Below, piece after piece: positions 6,650-11,656 of a stretch of 11,656 bases of DNA (position 1 is its first letter; each line of letters opens with the position of its first letter). The notes below the pieces were generated by a model. That model was given only the letters and a program-made list of their open reading frames with translations. It made no database searches and was not told the origin of the DNA. The stretch is from OMOG01 sp041485845. Lineage in GTDB: Bacteria > Acidobacteriota > Terriglobia > Bryobacterales > Bryobacteraceae. The stretch is from assembly GCA_041485845.1 (NCBI GenBank), contig JBGPKH010000248.1, positions 1 through 11,656 of the forward strand, given 5' to 3'. The position numbers were made by a program, and so were the translations under genes.

Positions 6650-7873
6650 ATGACTCGGTATCTGTTGGCCGCGATTGTCGTCGTCCTGCTTTTTCCGGCA
6701 TTTGGTCAGGAAAGCTTGCAACAGTTGGAGACGCGGGCGGCGGCGTTGAAGGTTCGCGGTGACGCTGCGGGCGCGCTGGCGGCGTGGGAGAAGGCGGCGG
6801 AGCTCGATCCCCGGTCGGCTCGTTTACAGGATGAGGCCGGTTTCCTGCTGGCCGTGCTCAATCGACGCGGAGAAGCGATCCAGAAGTTCGAGCGCGCGCT
6901 GGCGCTAGATCCAAAGTTTGCACCAGCGCATTACCACCTGGGGGTGGCTTATTGGCTGGAGCAGAATCCGGCGCAGGCGATTCCACAGTTACAGGCAGCC
7001 GCGGCGATCGATCCCAAGAGCTTCGAGTATCGCTACTACCTGGGGCAGGCTCTGAACGCGACGGCTCGATTTGCGGAGGCGCTGGAGCAGTTGGAGGCCG
7101 CGGTGCGACTCAGCGGGCAGGCTTCGGAAGCGTGGAACCAGTTGGGGCTGGCGCGGCAGGGAACCGGCAACACGGCGGGGGCGATCGACGCTTACCGGCG
7201 CGCGGTGACTTTGGCGCCTTCCAATCTCGACGCGCGCAACAATCTCGGATTTGTGCTGGTAAACAGCGGCCGCGCCGAGGAAGGACTGGCGCAGTTCCGG
7301 AAGATTCTCGAAGCGGACCCGGCTAACAACATGGCGCGCGTTAACGCCGGGTTTGCGTATCTGCAAAAGGCCGAGCTGGACCAGGCCGAAGCGCAGTTCC
7401 GCGAAGTGCTGCGGCGCGATCCGGATTCGGCCATCGCGCACTACGATTTGGGAGTGGCGCTCAAACAGAAAGACAATCTGGAAGCGGCGAAGGCGGAGAT
7501 CGCTCGGGCGCTGGCAGCGGACCCGGGGCTGGCGGAAGCGCACTACACGCTAGGCATCATTCACTGGCAGAGCGGCGAGTTCGAGGACGCGGCCAAGGAG
7601 ATGCGCGCGGCGATCGCGCTCAACCCCGAGTACGGCGAGGCGTACTTCATGCTCGGCACCGCGCTGAAGCAGCAGGGCGATCTCGGCGAGGCTGAAACGG
7701 CGCTGCGCACGGCGATCCGGTTCGACCCGGCAAATCCGGGTCCGTACAACACGCTGGGGCAGTTGCTGCGGCAGAAGGGCGATGTGGAAGGCAGCCGCAA
7801 GGTGTTTGAAGAAGGCGCGAAGGCCAAGCAGAAGAAGGAAGCGGAACTCGGAAAGATGCTGCAGAAGAAGTGA
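6650..7873 (+). CDS. Exported tetratricopeptide-repeat protein, eleven TPR units
   Basis: This 407-aa protein probably acts as a periplasmic scaffold for protein-protein contacts. Residues 1-19 are a signal peptide ending in AFG before Gln20. Residues 26-398 are almost wholly TPR. After a 33-residue first unit (26-58), ten units of exactly 34 residues run without insertion from 59 to 398. Most carry the canonical small and aromatic positions (Leu-Gly near 5-6, Ala at 18, Asp-Pro or a variant at 29-30). Unit 4 lacks the Asp-Pro, and unit 11 is the most diverged and Lys-rich, grading into the basic tail ending MLQKK. No enzymatic motif is present. It lies 100 nt after the receptor and 28 nt before the peptidase on the same strand, so cotranscription with the peptidases is likely. 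The partner is unknown; the TonB receptor or the peptidases are the obvious candidates by position only. Confidence 0.88.
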   Translation: MTRYLLAAIVVVLLFPAFGQESLQQLETRAAALKVRGDAAGALAAWEKAAELDPRSARLQDEAGFLLAVLNRRGEAIQKFERALALDPKFAPAHYHLGVAYWLEQNPAQAIPQLQAAAAIDPKSFEYRYYLGQALNATARFAEALEQLEAAVRLSGQASEAWNQLGLARQGTGNTAGAIDAYRRAVTLAPSNLDARNNLGFVLVNSGRAEEGLAQFRKILEADPANNMARVNAGFAYLQKAELDQAEAQFREVLRRDPDSAIAHYDLGVALKQKDNLEAAKAEIARALAADPGLAEAHYTLGIIHWQSGEFEDAAKEMRAAIALNPEYGEAYFMLGTALKQQGDLGEAETALRTAIRFDPANPGPYNTLGQLLRQKGDVEGSRKVFEEGAKAKQKKEAELGKMLQKK

Positions 7874-7901
7874 AGAGGTTCCGTGATAGGCTAGGCTTCT
7901 T

Positions 7902-10900
7902 ATGAAGTCCGCTGCCGCGTTGCTGTTGATTCCCCTGGCTGCCGGGTTGGCCCAGGTCCCTACGCCGGAATCCGTGCTGGGGCACAAGCCGGGAGACGAT
8001 TTCTACCTCGCCAGCTACGACGAGTCGCTGGGCTATTTTCAGAAGCTGGCGCAGGCCACCAACAAGCTGAAACTCGTGCGCGTGGGGAAGACTACGCAGG
8101 GGCGCGACTGGTACATCGCGCTCATCTCCTCGGCGGCCAACCTGGCGAGCCTCGATAAATACAGGGACACCGCGCGGCGGCTGGCGCTGGTCAAGGGACT
8201 GACGGATGCGCAGGCGCACGAGCTGGCGAAGAACGGGAAGGTCATCGTCCACATCGATGGCGGGCTGCACGCCACCGAGGTCGCCGCGGCGCAGCACACC
8301 ATTCAGCTCGCTTACAACCTGGTCACCGGTGCGGACTCCGCGACGGCCGCGATTCTCGACAACGTCATTCTGATGCTGTGGTTCTCGATCAACCCGGATG
8401 GGCAGAACATGGTGGTCCACTGGTACCGCGGCAATCTCGGCTCGCAGTACGAAGTGAGCAGCATGCCGGGGCTGTACCAGGAATACATCGGGCACGACAA
8501 CAATCGCGACGGCTACATGAACAACATGATCGAGTCGCAGGCGATCACGCGCACGGAGCTGGAGTATTATCCGCAGGTCTTCTACAACCATCACCAGACG
8601 GCGCCTTTTCCGGCGCGGATCTGGATCCCGCCGTTCGGGGATCCGGTGTCGTTGAATCCGCATCCGCTGATGTACCGGTGGGTGAACTTGTTTGGAGCGG
8701 CGATGGCGGCGTGGCTGGACGAGCACAACATGCCGGGGGCGATGCACCGGGGCCGCTTCGACGATTGGTATCCGGGCTTCGTCGATCACGTGAACAACTT
8801 CCGCAACACGGTTTCGTTCCTGACGGAGACGGCGTTGTACCGGTATGCCACGCCGCACTTCTACACTACCGACGATTTTCCGAGGGAACGGCAGGATCTG
8901 CGTACCGAGGTCTTCTATTCGAGCCCGTGGACCGGCGGCTGGTGGCGGTTGGGCGATGCCGTGCGGTATATGCTGGGCGCGTCGATGGCGGTGCTGGACA
9001 CCGCGGCCAAGAACCGCGAGGAACTGCTCTACGACCGGTATCACGCGGGGCACGAGGTGATCGCGCGCTTTACCAAGGACCCGCCCTATGCGTACATCAT
9101 CCCGCGCGAGCAGCGCGATCGGCCGACCGCGGCCACGCTGGTGGAGAAGCTGCTCATCGCCGGCATCGAAGTACACCAGGCGACGCACGAGTTCTCGGCC
9201 AACCGAGCGACCCATAAGGAAGGCGATTGGGTGGTGCTGATGGACCAGCCGTTCGCGGCGCTGGTGAAGGAACTGTTCGACGTGCAGAAGTATCCGGAGT
9301 TGCCGCATCCGCCTCCGGTCTCGGCCGCGGGTCCGGGAGGCGGAGGCGGTGGTGGTCGTGGGGCGGCTGGTGCGGCAGGCGCGCCGGCTGCGGCTCCGGC
9401 GGCTCCCGCAGGGGAGACTCCCGCGCCGGCTGCTGGCGCTCCGCCAACGGCTGCGACGCCCGCGGGTGGTGGTGGCGGAGGACGCGGCGCTGCCGGGGCC
9501 GGTGGCGGTCGCGGCGCGGCGGGTGGTGGAGCGGCTGGCGGCGGCGGTCGCGGTGCGGCTGCCGCGGGCGGCGCGGGACCCGGCGCTACAGTGGGCGCGG
9601 CAGCGGGCGGGCAGACGCCACCGGCGCAGTTTCCCTACGACGTGACGGGCTGGACGCTGCCCATCCAGATGGGCGTCGAAGTGGTGACGGTGGCGGAGCC
9701 GGTGGGCGATGCGACGCGCAAGACGCTGCGCAAGATCGAGCGGGTGGAGCCGATCCAGGGAAAGGTGGAGGGATCGGGCCCGGTATTCGCGTTCTCGCAC
9801 AATTCGAACGCGGCGCTGCGCGTGGTGAACGAGATCCTGGCGGCGGGCGGGACCGTGAGCTTCTCCAAGACAGACGGCGCCATCTACGCTGCGAAGGGTC
9901 ACGAGGCGCTGTTGCAGAAGAACGGCGTGAACGCCACGTCGGTCGAGAAGGCGCCGGACTCCTGGCCCGTCAAGAAGCCGCGAATCGGCATCTACGAGCC
10001 TTGGGCGGGCAACATCGACGAGGGCTGGACGCGCTGGATATTCGAGCAGTTCCATTTTCCCTACACGGCGTTGCGCAACGCCGGCGTGCAAAGCGGCCAC
10101 CTGCGCGAGCACTACGACGCCATCGTGATTGCCGAAGCGGCGACACGCCAGATCATGGATGGCATGCGGCCCGGTACGGTGCCCGGCCAATACGCCGGCG
10201 GCATCGGCGAAGACGGCGCGCAGGCGCTGCGCGACTTCGTGACGCAGGGCGGGACCCTGGTCACGCTGGGCAATGCCAGCCTGTTTGCGGTCGAACAGTT
10301 CAACCTGCCGGTGACGAATGTGCTGGCGGGGTTGAGTCAGAATCAGTTCTTCTGTTCCGGCTCGCTGCTGAAGGTGGAGATCAAGGAGCCCACGCATCCG
10401 GTGGTGGCGGGGCTGCCTTCCACGGTCGCGGTGATGTTCGAGCGCAACGCGGTATTCGATACCAAGACCGGGTTCCGCGGCAAAGTGCTGGCGAGCTATC
10501 TGAAGGATCGCAATCCGCTGATGAGCGGCTTCCTGCTGGGCGCGGATCTGATTCAGGGGAAGGCCGCGGCCCTGGACGTGAACTTCGGCGCCGGGCACGT
10601 GATTCTGCTGGGCTTCCGGCCGCAGTGGCGGGGGCAGGCGCACGGAACTTACAAGTTCCTGTTCAACGCGCTGTACTACAACCCTTCGATGGCGCCCGAG
10701 ACACCCGCCAGGGAGGGTGGACGCGGCGGTGGCGGCGGGAGTCCACAGCAGACGGCGTGGAGAAGGGAAGCGGAATCGGTGAAGGGTGAGCTGAACCGCC
10801 TGCTGGATCTGAATCGGGCGTATTTCACGGCTCGCGGACCGCAAGCTGCGGAACGCGGGAAGTCGATCGAGGCCGCGCTGGATGCATTCCAGCGGGATCG

Positions 10901-11075
10901 CCTGCCTTTGCTCGACGACCTGCGCGCGCAGGTGGAGGATGCGGCGGTGGCGCGCAACGACGCGACCTTCTCGGCGCAGATGAGGAAGTTCGTGGTCGAT
11001 CTGCGGACCAAGGATTTCAGCACGGCGAAGCTGGAGGATCTCTTGGAACAGTACAAACTGGCGGTGGCGCCATGA
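7902..11075 (+). CDS. Secreted multidomain M14-type zinc carboxypeptidase
   Basis: This 1057-aa exported metallopeptidase is expected to trim peptides in the periplasm or outside the cell. Residues 1-17 are a signal peptide. The M14 domain (about 19-390) shows the zinc motif GGLHATE (H123, E126), NPDG and NNRDG motifs typical of the substrate-binding region, a third zinc ligand at H230 or H231 in NHHQT, and a catalytic glutamate candidate E309 in TETA. Spacing agrees with carboxypeptidase A. A conserved extension follows to 472, then a Gly/Ala/Arg-rich linker (about 473-575). A domain at about 576-936 resembles a class I amidotransferase/ThuA-like fold (RIGIYEPW, the YDAIVIAEA strand, GGTLVTLGNAS). 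Then come a second Gly tract (939-946) and a helical tail. I see no Cys-His-Glu triad in the amidotransferase-like part, so it is probably a binding domain. The ribosome site is weak (TAGG, 6-nt spacer). The stop overlaps the next start by 4 nt. Confidence 0.88.
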   Translation: MKSAAALLLIPLAAGLAQVPTPESVLGHKPGDDFYLASYDESLGYFQKLAQATNKLKLVRVGKTTQGRDWYIALISSAANLASLDKYRDTARRLALVKGLTDAQAHELAKNGKVIVHIDGGLHATEVAAAQHTIQLAYNLVTGADSATAAILDNVILMLWFSINPDGQNMVVHWYRGNLGSQYEVSSMPGLYQEYIGHDNNRDGYMNNMIESQAITRTELEYYPQVFYNHHQTAPFPARIWIPPFGDPVSLNPHPLMYRWVNLFGAAMAAWLDEHNMPGAMHRGRFDDWYPGFVDHVNNFRNTVSFLTETALYRYATPHFYTTDDFPRERQDLRTEVFYSSPWTGGWWRLGDAVRYMLGASMAVLDTAAKNREELLYDRYHAGHEVIARFTKDPPYAYIIPREQRDRPTAATLVEKLLIAGIEVHQATHEFSANRATHKEGDWVVLMDQPFAALVKELFDVQKYPELPHPPPVSAAGPGGGGGGGRGAAGAAGAPAAAPAAPAGETPAPAAGAPPTAATPAGGGGGGRGAAGAGGGRGAAGGGAAGGGGRGAAAAGGAGPGATVGAAAGGQTPPAQFPYDVTGWTLPIQMGVEVVTVAEPVGDATRKTLRKIERVEPIQGKVEGSGPVFAFSHNSNAALRVVNEILAAGGTVSFSKTDGAIYAAKGHEALLQKNGVNATSVEKAPDSWPVKKPRIGIYEPWAGNIDEGWTRWIFEQFHFPYTALRNAGVQSGHLREHYDAIVIAEAATRQIMDGMRPGTVPGQYAGGIGEDGAQALRDFVTQGGTLVTLGNASLFAVEQFNLPVTNVLAGLSQNQFFCSGSLLKVEIKEPTHPVVAGLPSTVAVMFERNAVFDTKTGFRGKVLASYLKDRNPLMSGFLLGADLIQGKAAALDVNFGAGHVILLGFRPQWRGQAHGTYKFLFNALYYNPSMAPETPAREGGRGGGGGSPQQTAWRREAESVKGELNRLLDLNRAYFTARGPQAAERGKSIEAALDAFQRDRLPLLDDLRAQVEDAAVARNDATFSAQMRKFVVDLRTKDFSTAKLEDLLEQYKLAVAP
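9318..9626 (+). repeat. In-gene Gly/Ala/Arg-rich low-complexity tract
   Basis: It encodes peptidase residues about 473-575, with several imperfect copies of GGGRGAAG separated by Ala/Pro stretches. The DNA is built from GGT/GGC/GCG/GCT codons with synonymous variation, so it is not a pure recent microsatellite. It separates the catalytic part from the C-terminal domain and is expected to be disordered. Confidence 0.85.
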
Positions 11076-11656
11076 AGAGACTCCTGGCGATTCTGATGCT
11101 GGCGGTGGCGGCCAAGGCCCAGGCGCCGACCCCGGAGTCGGTGCTGGGGCACAAGCCGGGCGACGATTTCTACCTGGCGACGTATGAAGATTCGCTGGGA
11201 TATTTCCGCAAACTGGCCGCGGCATCGAAGCGTATCAAACTGGTGGATGTCGGCAAGACCACGCAAGGGCGCGAGTGGTTTATCGCGTTCATCTCCAACC
11301 CGGAGAACCTGGCGCAGTTGGACCACTACAAAGACATCTCGCGCCGGCTGGCGGTGGCGCGCGGGGTCGGCGAGGAGCAGGCGCGCACGCTGGCGCGCGA
11401 GATGAAGCCGATCGTCCACATCGATGGCGGACTGCACGCGAGCGAGGTGGCCAACCACCAGCACACCATTCAACTGGGCTACGACCTGGTGGCGAGCGAG
11501 GCCGATGAGTTCAAGGCGATCCGGCAGAACCTGATCGTGGAGCTGTGGTTCTCGATCAATCCGGACGGCCAGAGCATCGTGGCCAACTGGTACCGCGACA
11601 ATCTCGGCACGCCGTACGAGGTGAGCCCGCTGCCGGTGCTGTATCAGGAGTATGTG
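11072..11656 (+). CDS. Second M14-type zinc carboxypeptidase, N-terminal part only
   Basis: This is a tandem paralogue of the preceding peptidase. It is open for 195 codons and cut by the window end. ATG 11072 overlaps the previous TGA (ATGA), which predicts translational coupling. Residues 1-17 are a signal peptide (cleavage near AKAQA). From PTPESVLGHKPGDDFYLA onward it aligns without gaps to the neighbour, at roughly 60-65% identity by hand count. The zinc pair H122/E125 in GGLHASE and the SINPDGQ motif are present; the third ligand and catalytic Glu lie beyond the edge. Changes are spread over the length, so the duplication is not recent. Whether it also has the Gly-rich linker cannot be seen. 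Confidence 0.9.
   Translation, partial: MKRLLAILMLAVAAKAQAPTPESVLGHKPGDDFYLATYEDSLGYFRKLAAASKRIKLVDVGKTTQGREWFIAFISNPENLAQLDHYKDISRRLAVARGVGEEQARTLAREMKPIVHIDGGLHASEVANHQHTIQLGYDLVASEADEFKAIRQNLIVELWFSINPDGQSIVANWYRDNLGTPYEVSPLPVLYQEYV

Noticed and set aside
9227..10789. 520-codon plus-strand frame in another phase of the first peptidase
   Set aside because: Its Gly/Arg/Ala-rich frameshifted reading of the peptidase has no motif. The peptidase frame is continuous through the same DNA, so no frameshift is implied.
7647..11225. Very long minus-strand open frame (1192 codons) opposite the TPR and peptidase genes
   Set aside because: The product is Arg/His/Ala/Pro-rich with no domain, signal or start-site support, and it spans three well-supported plus-strand genes. 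Long antisense frames are expected where GC-rich codons avoid stops on the other strand.
1..11656. CRISPR array, tRNA/rRNA, transposase, integrase or defence genes
   Set aside because: No spaced identical repeats, cloverleaf-like sequence, or protein of these classes is visible on either strand.

Overview
The window is a GC-rich bacterial chromosome segment that codes almost throughout. No RNA gene, insertion sequence, phage gene or CRISPR array is visible. The very large outer-membrane receptor with an N-terminal carboxypeptidase-regulatory-like domain, the long secreted M14-type peptidases in tandem, and the GC-rich codon use together suggest an Acidobacteriota genome, perhaps Bryobacterales/Solibacter-like. 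That placement is inference from gene content, not a phylogenetic result.

Left part (1-2883): a 3'-truncated guaB (IMP dehydrogenase) lies on the minus strand, 1-1241. A 379-base gap follows, holding a 21-bp tandem repeat and a doubtful small ORF (1257-1613). Next comes a secreted metal-dependent amidohydrolase on the plus strand (1621-2883) with a complete set of binuclear metal ligands.

Middle (2887-3108): a probable 61-aa gene of unknown function lies on the minus strand. It is convergent with the amidohydrolase (3 bases between stops) and divergent from the receptor gene (36 bases between starts). A perfect TATAAT for the receptor gene lies inside the first codons of this small gene.

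Right part (3109-11656): four plus-strand genes in a row encode exported proteins. They are a 1146-aa Oar-like TonB-dependent outer-membrane receptor, a 407-aa periplasmic protein of eleven back-to-back TPR units, a 1057-aa multidomain M14-type zinc carboxypeptidase, and a second M14 protein cut by the window end. The two peptidases overlap by 4 nt and are clearly paralogous, with roughly 60-65% identity over the visible part by hand count. A purine-rich CGCGGAG-type repeat sits between the receptor and TPR genes.

A plausible reading is an envelope peptide-scavenging locus: the receptor imports oligopeptides or a related ligand, the TPR protein scaffolds, and the periplasmic peptidases (perhaps with the prolidase-like amidohydrolase) digest. 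The substrate is not determined by the sequence. I see no clearly new biological system. The most unusual items are the Gly/Ala/Arg-rich linker inside the first peptidase, the tandem peptidase pair, the small unknown gene with its nested promoter, and the intergenic repeat.
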